A stretch of DNA of 64,000 nucleotides from assembly GCA_025345505.1 (NCBI GenBank), contig JANVCC010000106.1, positions 11,787,902 through 11,851,901 of the forward strand, written 5' to 3'. A program made the position numbers and the translations under genes. Source of the DNA: Todiramphus chloris collaris. Its lineage: Eukaryota; Chordata; Aves; Coraciiformes; Alcedinidae. Shown here piece after piece: positions 12,817 to 23,928 of the stretch (its first letter is position 1; the number at the start of each line of letters is the position of its first letter). Below the pieces are notes generated by a model. It did not search any database. It saw nothing but the letters and a program-made list of their open reading frames with translations, and was not told the origin of the DNA.

Positions 12817-15800
12817 CATGGAAAGTTACTGGGAAGTGACAATGGTTTCAGTTACGTCTGTAATTTTTTTCAGCAACAGTGATTGCTAACATTAGATTAC
12901 TATAATATAATTTGGAGGATATTGTACATGCTTGCACAATGTGTTAACAGTGAAACCAATGTTTATGGAATGTAGGAACCAGTGCCTGAACCTGAAATGT
13001 TTTTTTTAATGTATGTTAACACCAGCCTATCTCATATTTTAGCTTTATGATTCTTTGAAAATCAACAAGCAGAGTACCTTTGTTGCATAGAAATGCAGGG
13101 CAGATGGAACCCACCCTGTTCCTTTCTGCTGCTGACATAAATTAGAATTTATCTCAATTTCTTTGGGGATGACTATAGTCTTGAGCTACTAAAGCAGCCT
13201 CATCTGGAGCACTGCTTTTCAGCAGAGACTGGATTAGCCCCTGTATCACTCAACTTCCTTTTGCAACAAGGTCTTTTGTTCTGTAGATGCTGAGGAAACT
13301 AAATTATCTGTTATAATCCCTCGTTTTGACCATAGGTCAAATACCATGGGCCAGGAAACAGAAAAACATGTATGGGGAAAACCTGCATTCTCTGTTCCTA
13401 GCTGCCTTCAGGAATTAGCAGAGGTTGCTGCTGCCCATTCATCTATCTCTCTAGGCTTAGCTGTCATGAAGACTTCCTCCTTCACCCTTTTCAACACCTT
13501 TCCTGTCCTTCATGACTTCTGTTTAGAAAAGATTAACACACATCTTGAAGGGTTGTATGTACAAATGGATATAACATCCTTTCATGGATGTATTTTCAGA
13601 ATTGGGGCTGAAAATATTTGTAGAGGTTTTTTTCTCCCCCTCTTTGCCTCCATTATGACTAACCACTATTTAAGAAAAATCATGTATGTCACAGGAAAGA
13701 AGTGGAATTTTGTAAGAATGTGTTGATAAAAGACATAAGGTTAAGTATTTGGCTGCTCAGGAAGTAAAAGTAATTTAATAAAGCAATGGGGTTTTTTAAT
13801 GAGGTCTGTTGAGTAAGAGCTTCGTGTCAATGTTTGGGAACTAAATATCTTTTGTAATTAGTTAACTTGAACTTAATATTGAAGATCTCTGTTGCTTTCA
13901 TGTTTGTTTGAAAAGAAAATGAATATATGAACTGAAAACACATAAAGTACTTCAGTACCCAGCTCCTGTCTTTTTTGACTTTCTTCCTCAACTGAAAGAA
14001 TTTCAGTTTTTTAGTGTGGGTGTTTTGCTTAAGTGTGGAAATAATAGCTTTTGGTTGGTTGATTGAATGCACATGACTTAGCTAATCTGGGCTTTAGTGA
14101 CAGTATCAGCTTGAAATCCAAATCATTTTCTACCTATATTGTGATTGATTACAACAAAGTCTTTTATTCCACCAAGACTCAGTTCTTGTCCAGAACACAG
14201 AATTTATTTATGAATGTAGAACTGCAGATGAATCATTTATAAAGTTAAAAAAAAAAACCCCACAAAACAAAAAACAAAGGGAAACAAACAAAATCAACTT
14301 TCTCTGACTTCTCCTCCTCAAATATTTCTGTAAGAGTAGTATTTTTGTGGTTGTCAGGGAAGAGGTTGGGTAAATATATTCAGGATTTCTTCATCTAAAC
14401 TGCCATCATCAGATGATATAGGTAAAGTAGACATTCACTTTCTAAGGTATCATACTTTTCTCAGGTGTTCATAACTTCCTTAGATCAGTTTTTTGAGAGA
14501 GTATTATCCATAATAAGGTAAAAGATGAAAAAATATCAATTAGAATGAAGTGGATCAGGTGATTTTTTTGCTACATAAACATAAAAATATTTCTGGAGTG
14601 TTTCAATAATGTTTGGCTCCCCCAGCTATTCAATTAAAGATAATAAAACTGTGTGCTTAAAATATAAATATGGGCTTACAGGTGTAGATGTATCAAGATC
14701 AAAAGACATGTCCTTGTGGGTTCCAACTTCTAATGAACTGGAATTCCTTGGTCAACTCAGTGAAGAAAATGTAAAGCTGGAAACTAGAGATGATGTTCAG
14801 CATACCAAAATTTCAATGTCTTCCATTGTCCTTTTAAAGATGTTCCATGTATTGTGTATCACGTTAGCTTTTAATGTTTTCAGCTTGATCTGGCAATTCA
14901 TGAAGTGCACACAACCTTTTGCTAACTACATGTGATGTTCTCAGTATCTATTATATGTATAGAATGTGTTTTTAAATACAATGCTGTTTATTTCTTGGCC
15001 AATGAATTGTGTTTTGAAGAAAGTGTTAGGAAAGCCATATTCTTCTTTTTTTTTTTTTATCTTCAGTTTGTTTTTTTGTATGTGGGTTTTTTTTTTGGTT
15101 TTGTGTGTATGAAAATAACACACTGCCTTCTAAAATCTTAGGGTGAAATTAACATATTACTAGTAGTACTTGCTGGACCTTTAATCAATTTGTCATTATT
15201 CATTATTTATGAGTCTGCTTTGCTCCATTTCCCAGAACTCCTTTGTGTATGTTTACTTAACACATTTTTTCTGTCTTCATGTGAAGGATTTTCTCTGGCT
15301 ATTGACAGAGAAGAGTGATAGGTACTGCTAGATTTAAAGGAGTATCTCAGCAGTGAAGACAGGAGCCAAAAGAATAGGATGCTTAGCTGTGACTATGAAC
15401 TACAGGGAGCAAATTTAAAGGCAATATATTGGCATTGAATCAGCATCAGATTTGCTTGTAATTTTACTCCAATAATGCAAATTAAATTCATGACTTCCTT
15501 CAGCTCAGGCAACACAGCAGAGAGCAGACTGACCCCAAACAGAGTGCAAAGTGGGCTAGCCTTAAATCTTTTGCCTCATAGTCAAAGTGAGTTTTTTCAG
15601 TAAAATCTATTGTGGTGATTTTTTTAAATACTCAGATGCTAACTGGTGTAGTGAACTTTTCACCAAATACATTTCAACTTCTGGTTTTAACTCATGGTGT
15701 GGCTTCTGCAATGATATGACCTTATTAAGAGCAGTCACATGTCACAGTTCCTAGTTTATATGTGGAAATGCAGGAAGATACGTTAAATATTCTTTCTAAC

Positions 15801-17979
15801 ATCCGCACGTTCTATTTCAATCTGCTCCCACTAATCTTTATGGCAAAGTTTTGCTTCTGACTTGCCAAACACTTGTTGCTATTATTTGAATCTATCTGGA
15901 CAGTCAGAGGTTTTGAGCAGCTCTTGAGACCTCAGTGGTAGCAGAAGTTGGCTGGCTACAGCTTGCCTTGAGACAATCACCCATGTTCTAAGTACTCACT
16001 TCCTACATTCCCATTGTAGCTGATGACATAGTCTTGGAAAACTTCAAGCTCCTTTCTCAGCAATTTTCACCTGTGTGATAAGACTGAGCCTAAAGGGCTC
16101 TTGTATGAAATAATGCTGTGAATACATGGGTATGGCTTTGATTTTGCTGATAAGGCAGTTTCTAAACATCGGTTTCTTGTTGCGTGTTTTGCAAATATTT
16201 ATTGAGCTAAATTTTTTCTTGTATGTTGCTTTATCATTATGGTAAATTGTTTAGAAAATTATTACATTTCAGTTTGGTGCTACTTCTCTCACTGTTGCTT
16301 GTTCTGTACTAGCATAATGTCTTTGAGAGAAAATGCATTTGTATTGGGTTTTTGATTTATGGACATACTTTACTAGACTGCAGATAATAACTTCCTTGAA
16401 TTCTTTTGATAAATCTTTCAAAAACAGAAGATATTTCAAGAACTTCTATCATGCTGTGGCCATAATATTTAATGAAGAAAATCCAATTTTGCAAATAAGA
16501 AGATTCAAGTGTTAAAACGTTTTGTTGCATAGTGCCTAATTTTCAATATTCCGATGTTGGGCTAAGGAGCTCCAAATACAAAGGACATTGATAACATGTG
16601 GAATAACAATACCCCTGGCTGTCTTGGGAGTTCTTTGAAATGGAATGAATTCAAATGATGCAGTTGTCTGTTTAAAATATAAGAATGTTATTGTGTACTA
16701 ACTACTTTACTCTAAGTCTTTGTCTTATGTTTGGATAACTGGGTGTTGTACCTTTAAATGTGCAATTCTTTGAATCTCAGTTGCATATGAAGTGTTTATA
16801 TATTCCTGCCAGTACATATTTTTTCTAGTGTAGTTTTGTCTTCTTTATTAAAGGAGATGTCAATCCAGAAATCTCAGTGACAAAAAGGGAGAAAAATTAA
16901 CACTGTGGTTCCTACAATAGCTGTAATGTAACTTCATAAGAGATATATATTCAGGCATAAATTTAAACTCACATAAACTGTGAAGCATGAAATGTTCTGG
17001 GGCAATTTTCAGTGCCAATAATAACTATTTTATTGCTATTTTGTGTGCTTGAATTCTCTGCCACTGAGTTCTGTCTCTGTATCTCAAATATAAATATTCT
17101 GTCATGAAAACTGCAATCTTGTGTGCTTTGGACACAAACTTGGAATGGAAAAATTCACTGTCATAAGAGGACCTGCTAATTTTGATAATATAAAAGCTCT
17201 GAATTTTAACTCTGGGAACCTGTGTTTCATTGAAGTTGTTGGTGCTCCCTGCACTCGAAGGAATATTCTTGAATGTTGGAACAGGGATTAACTGTAAATA
17301 GGAAATACTTGGAAAGATTATGCCACACCTGATTTTGAAATCTTGCCAGGTACTAATTAATAAACTATGGAATATCTTCTTTCTAAGGTATAAGATGTCA
17401 GGGGAAGTTTCATCCTAAATTTTTTAGCTTTTTTAGAAGTTAAAAGAATAGAGACAATTGCATTTATTCAGGGTCATGGAAAAAAATACTACTGTAGAGT
17501 ATATATGTGTATGTAAATGAGAATTAAGCACTTAAATTACCACTATGATTACACATTTGTTTTGAAGCTTGAAAACAGTGAGAATTTCTTTGTTACTTCA
17601 TACTTTGTAACATCATACTTAAAGTTTTGCATTTCCGGTCCTGTAACCTCCCCTCACTTCCTTCTTTATCTGAGCCTTTTAAAAATTCATGTATTTTCAT
17701 GACAGAGAGGATTATCTTACTTTATCTATCTTATGCAGTAGATTGATTGAATTATAGCATATTGCTTGGAGAGCTATTCACCTTGAACAAAGGACCTTGA
17801 ATGAAGGAGAATCTGCCATTTGCCTCAAGTAGATAGTTCTCATGGTGCCACTAGCCTCTGATTCTCACTTTCTATTTCTGTCTTGCCTTTTTAGGCTTTG
17901 CACTTGGTCATCTCTTGAGACGAAGAAAAAAAAAAAAAATCAAAACAAACCAGTCTTTTTTCTCACCTACTCCTTCTGT
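12817..17979. other. unique DNA, no gene supported
   Basis: Over 5 kb without a recognisable transposon. The longest open frame is 126 codons (13346-13726, plus). It has no domain, signal peptide or repeat that I recognise, and I see no support for expression. Low-complexity patches occur at 14248-14290 (A-rich) and about 15035-15105 (T/G-rich). No RNA gene was seen. Confidence 0.55.
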
Positions 17980-17984
17980 CAATC
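17980..17984. repeat. provirus target-site duplication, left (imperfect)
   Basis: CAATC precedes the LTR edge here, and CAGTC follows the other edge at 22590-22594. Four of five bases match, consistent with a 5-bp duplication of the ERVL class that has since mutated. Confidence 0.6.
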
Positions 17985-18807
17985 TGTCACAGTTTAGGGT
18001 CAGGGTGGCCCCTTAGACCTATAACAGGTGCTCTCTGTTAACCCCTCTCCCTCCCCAAAGGGAAGGAGAAAGGGAATAAGGGAGAGAGACTTAGCAATTA
18101 GAAAAGGAAACTAGAACAGCTTTAATGAAAATGAAATTAATAATTATAAAAATGGAATATATACAAATGTATACAAAACCAGTATTGAACCCACCCCCCG
18201 ATGGTAATTACATCACCGTCACCACTGATGAGCCCACTGATGAGAACCACTGTGGGAGTCCCAGACTGTGCCTCTCAGCAGACGGGAGCTGCATTCAGGA
18301 TCTGGATTCTGGTACCAGGTTCAGGAACACACAGACCAGGATCGAAGGCAGAATGGACAGAGTCCTCCTTGGATGCTCCAAGGAAGGAACCAAAAGAGGA
18401 CCCAAGCTAAGCCAAGCAAAGCAGACAAAGCAGTCCAAGAGTGGAGAAGAGCCCAGAGACCCTTCAGGTCCCTCAGCTCTATACCGTATATGACATATAT
18501 GGGATGGAATTCCTTGTTGATCAGTTTAGGGTCACCTGTCCTGTCCGCTCCTCCCTGCAGGTTCAACCTTTCACTCTCTGCACTTCCCAATGTGGTACAA
18601 AAATTCCAGCAGTGGCCTTGGTATACCAATCCTATGCATACCAATCTTTGGTAATAACTCTAAACATGGGGTGTTATCACTGCTAGAAGCAGATACTGCC
18701 TGTGAGAACAGGATGCTACCTTCACAAAGTGCATTTGTTTAGAAGAACTGAGCTGAGAAGTAAAATCACTGAACAGAATTAGTTCTGTTCTCACTCAAAC
18801 CAGTACA
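17985..18807 (-). repeat. 3' LTR of the provirus
   Basis: An 823-bp LTR bounded on the plus strand by TGTCACAG and ending ACA. The minus strand starts TGT and ends GTGACA. It closely matches the solo LTR at 35118-35927 over its first 250 bp (roughly 10-15 differences by eye). The half facing the internal region (18484-18807), which is U3, is noticeably more diverged from both the solo LTR and the provirus's own partial 5' LTR. Confidence 0.92.
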
Positions 18808-18818
18808 TTCCACCCCTT
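18808..18818 (-). promoter_or_regulatory. polypurine tract (plus-strand primer site)
   Basis: The minus strand reads AAGGGGTGGAA directly before the 3' LTR. This is the position and composition of the RNase H-resistant primer used for second-strand synthesis. The equivalent site in the second element is at 49877-49889, followed internally by the same TTATTCCATACCATTT context. Confidence 0.85.
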
Positions 18819-19090
18819 ATTCCATACCATTTACATTATACCCATCACTATGTTACCATTTCTTTCTATAGAAAAGTTCATTGAGTTCATGATCGTAAAT
18901 TTCCATCTATTGTAACAGTCTCTCAGGGCAGGAAAGATGGGATTCATCACAGTTCGTGCCCACAGGTTGCAGATTCATCTCAGGAGGTTACTAGACACCA
19001 CTTGATGAGGCTAGCTCCTGTCATCATCACAATCTTATCCTGAAAGACACTTATTGAATACCATTAGTATTATGCAATTACAGCTTTGAA

Positions 19091-19876
19091 TCAAGTATTC
19101 TCACCCAGGGTTAAATTTCCTTGAGGTACACACTGTACTTCACCATCTTCCATCATCACCCACCAAGTACTTCCAGGTCCTTGAGCGAAAGCAGTCCCAC
19201 AGTTGGGTTTGCCTTTGCCCGAAGCAGGAAATACCCACACAGTTTTCCCCAACAGATTCCTTTCATACACCACAGGGACTTCATCCCCTTCTACTGTGTG
19301 TAATGGGTCTGACTGGGCAGGACCAGCTCGATTGATGGCTCCTCTGGTGTTGACTAACCAGGTGGCTTGGGCTAAATGCTTGTCCCAGTTTTTAAAGGTT
19401 CCACCCCCCATTGCTTTTAAAGTAGTTTTTAACAATCCATTGTATTGTTCAGTTTTCCCAGAGGCTGGTGCATGATAGGGGATGTGATACACCCATTCAA
19501 TACCATGCTCTTTGGCCCAATTGTCTATAAGATTATTTTTGAAATGAGTCCCATTGTCAGACTCAGTTCTTTGTGGAGTACCATGTCTCCACAGGATCTG
19601 CTTTTCCAGGCCCAGGATGGTGTTCCGGGCAGTGGCGTGAGGTACAGGATGGGTTTCCAGCCAGCCAGTGGTTGCTTCCACCATTGTAAGCACATAGTGC
19701 TTACCCTGGCGGGTTTGAGGCAGTGTGATGTAATCAATCTGCCAGGCCTGCCCATACTTATACTTGGACCATCGTCCCCCATACCACAAAGGTTTTAATT
19801 GTTTCGCTTTTTTGATTGCAGTGCATGTTTCACAGTCATGGATAACCTGCGCAATAGCGTCCATGGTTAAATCCAC
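19091..19876 (-). pseudogene. ERVL-like integrase, catalytic core and C-terminus
   Basis: An open frame of 261 codons. Integrase joins viral DNA to host DNA in the nucleus. Residues CETC (15-18) give the second half of the HHCC zinc site. The D,D(35)E triad is complete: Asp48 in WQIDYI, Asp107 in SDNGTH and Glu143 in GKTEQYNG, with exactly 35 residues between the last two. A tail with WWVMMEDGE follows. The first half of the zinc domain lies upstream in another frame (19867-20070), so the whole protein is broken, although this core frame stays open. It is the longest intact coding block in the window. I treat it as a pseudogene fragment. Confidence 0.9.
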
Positions 19877-20070
19877 CCCTCGGACACGTGCCCATCTGTA
19901 TGTTGCATCTCTTCCCTGATGTCTGAAGTATCATGAGCCCACCGAGCTAAAAATAGTTCACCTTTATGTTCCCAGTCTAAGTCTGTCTGGAACACTTTAG
20001 CAGCCTGATCCACTTGCTGGTTGTTTTGATGTTCCTCAGTGGCTCGATGTTTGGGTACGTGGGCATCCAC
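19867..20070 (-). pseudogene. RNase H C-terminus and start of integrase zinc domain
   Basis: A 67-codon frame. It starts with a VDAHVPKHRATEE-like segment and NQQVDQAAK, the late RNase H region containing the His/Asp end of the active site. Then comes LARWAHDTSDIREE, where the first His of the integrase HHCC domain is expected. A stop (TGA, near 20086-20088) separates it from the upstream RNase H frame, and a frame change separates it from the integrase core. Confidence 0.85.
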
Positions 20071-20088
20071 ATGACGGACTTTTACAAC

Positions 20089-20466
20089 TCATTTCTCTAC
20101 CCGAGCAGCAATGTCTTGCCACAGTGTGGCAGCCCAAATGGGCTTACCTCTGCGTTGCCAGTTATTCTGCTTCCACTGTTTTAGCCATCCCCACAAGGCA
20201 TTTGCTGCCATCCATGAGTCAGTGTAGAGATAGAGGACTGGCCACTTTTCTCGCTCAACAATATCTAAGGCCAGTTGGATGGCTTTTACCTCTGCAAACT
20301 GACTTGATTCAGCTTCTCCCCCCGCTGTTTCTGCTACTTGTCGTGTGGGACTCCAAACAGCAGCTTTCCACTTTCGATGGTTTCCTACAAGACAGCAAGA
20401 CAGTAAACAGAGCATATTGCTTATCATTATCTGATAACTGATTGTATGGTGGGGATTCTTCAGCAC
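20089..20466 (-). pseudogene. RNase H central part
   Basis: RNase H degrades the RNA strand of the RNA-DNA hybrid during reverse transcription. This 125-codon frame contains FAEVKAIQLAL (active-site Glu) and LYTDSWMAANAL (active-site Asp). I cannot see a clear DGS-type first Asp just upstream, where the frame changes. The TDSW segment is also preserved in the second element, where it marks the point at which a CR1 inserted. Confidence 0.85.
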
Positions 20467-21058
20467 GTGTCACCACCTGTTCTAGTGGCATTCCGAAGTC
20501 TTTACCTTCTGGCCAATCCATGATCAGTTCTAAGATTCCTGGATGACTGAGATTTCCTATTCTAGCTCTCTGTGTGATTAATGCAGCCCACTTAATCCAT
20601 GTGGCATCAATGGCATGACAAGTGGAAGCGAACTTACCCTTCAACATCCAGTTTAGGACTGGTAACCGTGGTGCCAGGAGGAGCTGTGCTTCAGTACTGA
20701 TCACTTCTGAAGCAGCTCGAACTCCTTCATATGCTGCCAATATTTCTTTTTCAGTTGGAGTACAGTTGTCCTCAGAGCCTTTGTATCCTCGAGTCCAAAA
20801 TCCTAGAGGTCGACCTTGAGTTTCCCCTGGTGCTTTCTGACAGAGGCTCCAGGTAGGACCATTATTCCCAGCTGCAGTATAGAGCACATTTTTAATGTCC
20901 TGTCCTATTTGGACTGGACCAAGGGCTACTGCATGCACAATCTCTCGTTTGATCTGTTCAAAGGCCTGTTTTTGTTCAGGACCCCAATTAAAATTGTTTT
21001 TCTTTCGAGCCACTTCATAGAGAGGTTTTACAATCTGACTGTAACCAGGAATGTGCAT
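20309..21058 (-). pseudogene. RT thumb/connection region of pol
   Basis: A 249-codon frame starting MHIPGYSQIVKPL, typical of the segment after the RT palm in ERVL/class II-like pol. It continues through the connection region towards RNase H. It is in the same frame as the upstream RT block (21089-21808) and is separated from it by an in-frame TAA at about 21086-21088. Its last 30 or so codons run out of frame relative to RNase H, so a frameshift lies near 20400. Confidence 0.88.
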
Positions 21059-21088
21059 TCTCCAGAAACCTACAGCACCTAAGAAGGC

Positions 21089-21808
21089 TTATGTTTCCTT
21101 TTTGTTAGTTGGTGTGGACATTGCTGCTATTCTGTCAACCACATCCATTGGGATCTGGCGATGCCCATCTTTCCATTTGATTCCCAAAAACTGGATCTCT
21201 CGTGCAGGTCCCTTGACCTTGCTTCTTTTTATGGCAAAACCAGCGTCTAAAAGGATTTCAATTATTTTCTTACCTTTCTCAAAAACTTCTTCTGCTGTGT
21301 TACCCCACACAATGATGTCATCAATGTATTGCAGGTGTTCTGGAGCTCCACCTTTCTCCAGTGCAGTGTGGATCAGTCCATGGCAAATGGTAGGGCTGTG
21401 TTTCCACCCCTGGGGCAGTCGATTCCAGGTGTATTGGACACCTCTCCAGGTGCAAGCAAACTGAGGCCTACACTCTGGTGCTATTGGAATAGAGAAAAAC
21501 GCATTAGCAATGTCAATGGTAGCATACCACTTAGCGGCCTTGGACTCCAGTTCATACTGGAGTTCCAGCATGTCTGGCATGGCAGCACTCATTGCTGGCG
21601 TAACCTCGTTCAGGCCACGATAGTCCACTGTTAATCTCCATTCCCCATTAGATTTCCTCACTGGCCATATAGGGCTGTTAAAGGGTGAGCGAGTTTTGCT
21701 GACCACCCCTTGACTCTCTAGCTGACGGATCAGCTTCTGGATAGGAGCTAAAGAGTCTTGGTTGGTGCGATATTGTCGTCGATGCACCGTTTCAGTGGCA
21801 ATTGGCAC
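21089..21808 (-). pseudogene. ERVL-like reverse transcriptase palm
   Basis: A 239-codon frame covering fingers and palm. RT copies the viral RNA into DNA in the cytoplasmic particle. Visible blocks are SPIWPVRKSNGEWR (42-57), TIDIANAFFSIPI with catalytic Asp99, LPQGWKHSP (131-139) and YIDDI (161-165) with catalytic Asp163 and Asp164. All three catalytic Asp residues are present. It overlaps the protease frame by about 60 bp in a different frame, so either a programmed shift or, more likely, a decay frameshift lies there. It ends at an in-frame TAA. Confidence 0.93.
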
Positions 21809-22233
21809 CTTTTGATTCTCATCTTACCCACAACTGCAGACTCCTCTGAAAGGTTAGGCAGGACAGTCAGCTGTTTCTTGTCCTCAGTCTCTACAGCTGC
21901 TATACCGAAGACCCATCGATACCCTTTTGGGTCCTTACAATACCCTTTCTTGAGGAAGTCTATGCCGAGGAGGCACGGGACATCTGGACCAGTCACTATA
22001 TGGTACTTTTCCCATTTATTCCCAGTTAGATTCACTTCAGCCTCTACTACAGTCAGTTCTTGAGATCCTCCTGTTACTCCAGTAATGGTAACAGATTCAG
22101 TCCGTTTATAGTTCAATGGCAATAGGGTGCACTGTGCATCAGTATCTACAAGGGCTTTATACTTTTGTGGTTCTGATGCACCAGACTGTTGACTCCACAC
22201 AGTCTGATGAACTCTGTTGTCCCTCTCCTCCAC
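21748..22233 (-). pseudogene. retroviral aspartic protease
   Basis: A 161-codon frame. Retroviral proteases cut Gag-Pol and work as homodimers using a D-T/S-G-A motif. Here residues 30-33 read DTDA: the catalytic Asp is kept but the conserved Gly is Asp. A later CLLGIDFL stretch fits the C-terminal strand of the family. There is no gag upstream; within about 45 bp of the frame the sequence has become LTR (22277). Inactivity is inferred from the motif change. Confidence 0.85.
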
Positions 22234-22276
22234 CTGGCTGGAGGCAGGGCCTCTCTAATTCCGAGGGTAGTGGTAA

Positions 22277-22589
22277 CTGGATATGCCATATATGGGCAGG
22301 AATACCTCGTTGATCAGTTTGGGTCACCTGTCCTGTCCACTCCTCCTTGCAGGTGCAGCCTTTTGCCTTTCTGCACCCCCCAATGTGGTACACAAGATCC
22401 AGCAGTGGCCTTGGTCTGCACACCAATCCTTGTCAGTAACTCTAACCATGGGGTGTTGTCACTGCTAGCAGCGGACACTGTCTGTGAGAACAGGCTGCTG
22501 CCTTCAGACAGTGCAGTTAGTTAGAAGAACTGAGCTGAAAAGTAACATCACTGAACAGAATTAGTTCTGTTCTCACTCAAACCAGGACA
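22277..22589 (-). repeat. partial 5' LTR of the provirus (U3 only)
   Basis: This 313-bp segment matches 18484-18807 of the 3' LTR, that is the first part of U3 in proviral orientation. The remaining roughly 500 bp of LTR (rest of U3, R, U5) are absent. By eye the two LTR segments differ at about one base in ten, so the provirus is either old or its LTRs have exchanged sequence with other copies. Confidence 0.88.
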
Positions 22590-22594
22590 CAGTC

Positions 22595-23469
22595 TTTTTC
22601 TGTTAACCCCTCTACACATCTTTCATCCTTACTTGGTGATGAATATATCTTTTAGTTTCCTTGTTCCAGTAAGAAGGATGAATTGACAGATTTTCCTTCT
22701 CCTTGGGCCCTTCCTTTCTGATCTACTCTTGTTCATTGATATTTGGGTCCACATGTGCTAACCACGGCAGGACAGCAGCATGTCTTTTAAAGTTTCCAGG
22801 AAGACATTGTTGAAAACAGTGTTTTCATTGAATCATTTCTGTGTTCATCAGCTTTGATCTGAATCTAGGTGGACTGCACAAGAAGAAACAGGTTACTGTA
22901 TGGCCAGAACTTGTAGCTAAAATGAAATGAAAGTGGCATTGTCAGGAACATTTTTGTGAAACTCATAGCAATGTGACAGGCTTAAAACAAAAAGTTCAGA
23001 AAGGTTCTACAAGACCCAATGATGGTGGTTCTTCTACTGCATGTAAAAGCAAGTGGATTATGCAAAGGTTACAAGAGAATATTTTTTGTTCTTAGGCTTT
23101 TTGCCGACATTATTGCTAAAAATCCAGACAGATGTCTTCATCATCATCTTTGGAATTTGTATGCTATTATAAATTGTTCTGTTCAGATGATCTTGTCTTG
23201 TGTTATGAGCTGTTCCTTTCAGGGTGTTTTTATGATGGCATAAATTCTTTTATGAAGTTAACGAAAAGACTTTTCCTGTGTTCCACAAACTATACTGAGA
23301 GATGATCACATGCACAAGGATTTCATACCTTTATTGTAATGATGAAGTTTACTTTTGGGGAAGAATAAGAACAAAAGAAATCTGTTAGGAAAGGGTGTTG
23401 GATGGCTGAATTAATATTTGTAAATGTTTACCAGTCTTCCCGTAAAGGTGCCTATGAAGAGTCCTATAG
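22595..23469. other. unique DNA, no gene seen
   Basis: No recognisable coding, RNA or transposon feature between the provirus and the plus-strand LTR. The longest frame is under 75 codons. Confidence 0.6.
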
Positions 23470-23928
23470 TGGGTCTGTCTGAGCTGCTTTTCCCCATCCA
23501 GCCCTCACGCTGCAGCACTGGGATCTGGAGGCTGTTGATAACACACCCCTGTTATCACTGCCAGTGCTCACACGGCACCAGAGGCTGGGGGGCAGGATGG
23601 GGGAGGGGATACAGCCGATCTGATCTGACCAGTGGGATATTCCATACCATGTGACGTCAGCTCAACTATAAAGGGAGAGGGCAGGAGGAGGATGGGGGGC
23701 CATTCTGCTTTGTCCTCCAAGCGGCTGCTACGTGTTCCTGGAGCCCTGCTTCCTGGACTCGGCCCGACATCGCCTGTGGATGGGAAGTAGAGAATAACAT
23801 CTTGTCTATCATAACCCATGGTTCCTTTCATCTTATTCTCTCCCTGCGTGCCATGCTGACGGAGGCTAGGGGGAGTGATAGAAGGGCTTGATGGGCACCT
23901 GGTGCCCAACCAGGGTAAACCCACCACA
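23470..23928 (+). mobile_element. LTR of the ERVL-like second family, plus strand, apparently solo
   Basis: About 460 bp clearly related to the LTR at 49299-49876 read in the opposite direction. Shared blocks include GGGATATTCCATACCAT, the TATA region, GATGGGAAGTAGAGAATAA, and the end GGGCACCTGGTGCCCAACCA followed by CCACCACA. No internal retroviral sequence is attached on either side. I could not find a convincing target-site duplication, so the left edge is approximate. Confidence 0.85.
23652..23673 (+). promoter_or_regulatory. LTR core promoter: CRE plus TATA box
   Basis: A perfect CRE palindrome TGACGTCA (23652-23659) sits 7 bp before TATAAAG (23667-23673). The poly-A signal further on reads AATAAC (23793-23798) instead of AATAAA. 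The promoter motifs are thus better preserved than the polyadenylation motif. Whether it is used in cells cannot be told from sequence. Confidence 0.7.

Larger units (their letters stand above)
17985..22589 (-). mobile_element. ERVL-like endogenous retrovirus, 5'-deleted provirus
   Basis: A 4.6-kb minus-strand provirus. In its own orientation it has a partial 5' LTR (22589 to 22277), protease, reverse transcriptase, RNase H, integrase, a polypurine tract and a complete 3' LTR (18807 to 17985). The rest of the 5' LTR, the primer binding site and gag are missing, and the LTR joins directly to sequence just upstream of protease. Only about 280 bp lie between the integrase stop and the polypurine tract, so there is no env and no dUTPase. 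Several stops and frame changes break pol. Class is assigned from the RT/IN type, lack of env and 5-bp duplication; a related avian class II or III lineage is possible. Confidence 0.88.

Noticed and set aside
13346..13726. 126-codon plus-strand frame, the longest outside repeats
   Set aside because: No recognisable domain or codon signal; length is within what AT-rich vertebrate DNA gives by chance.
19121..22524. Many plus-strand frames opposite the provirus
   Set aside because: Antisense shadows of minus-strand pol; no motif of their own.
17951..22603. CAGTCTTTTT on both sides of the provirus as a longer duplication
   Set aside because: On the left it lies 34 bp from the LTR edge and on the right it is immediate; the intervening bases do not align, so the 5-bp imperfect match is the better reading.
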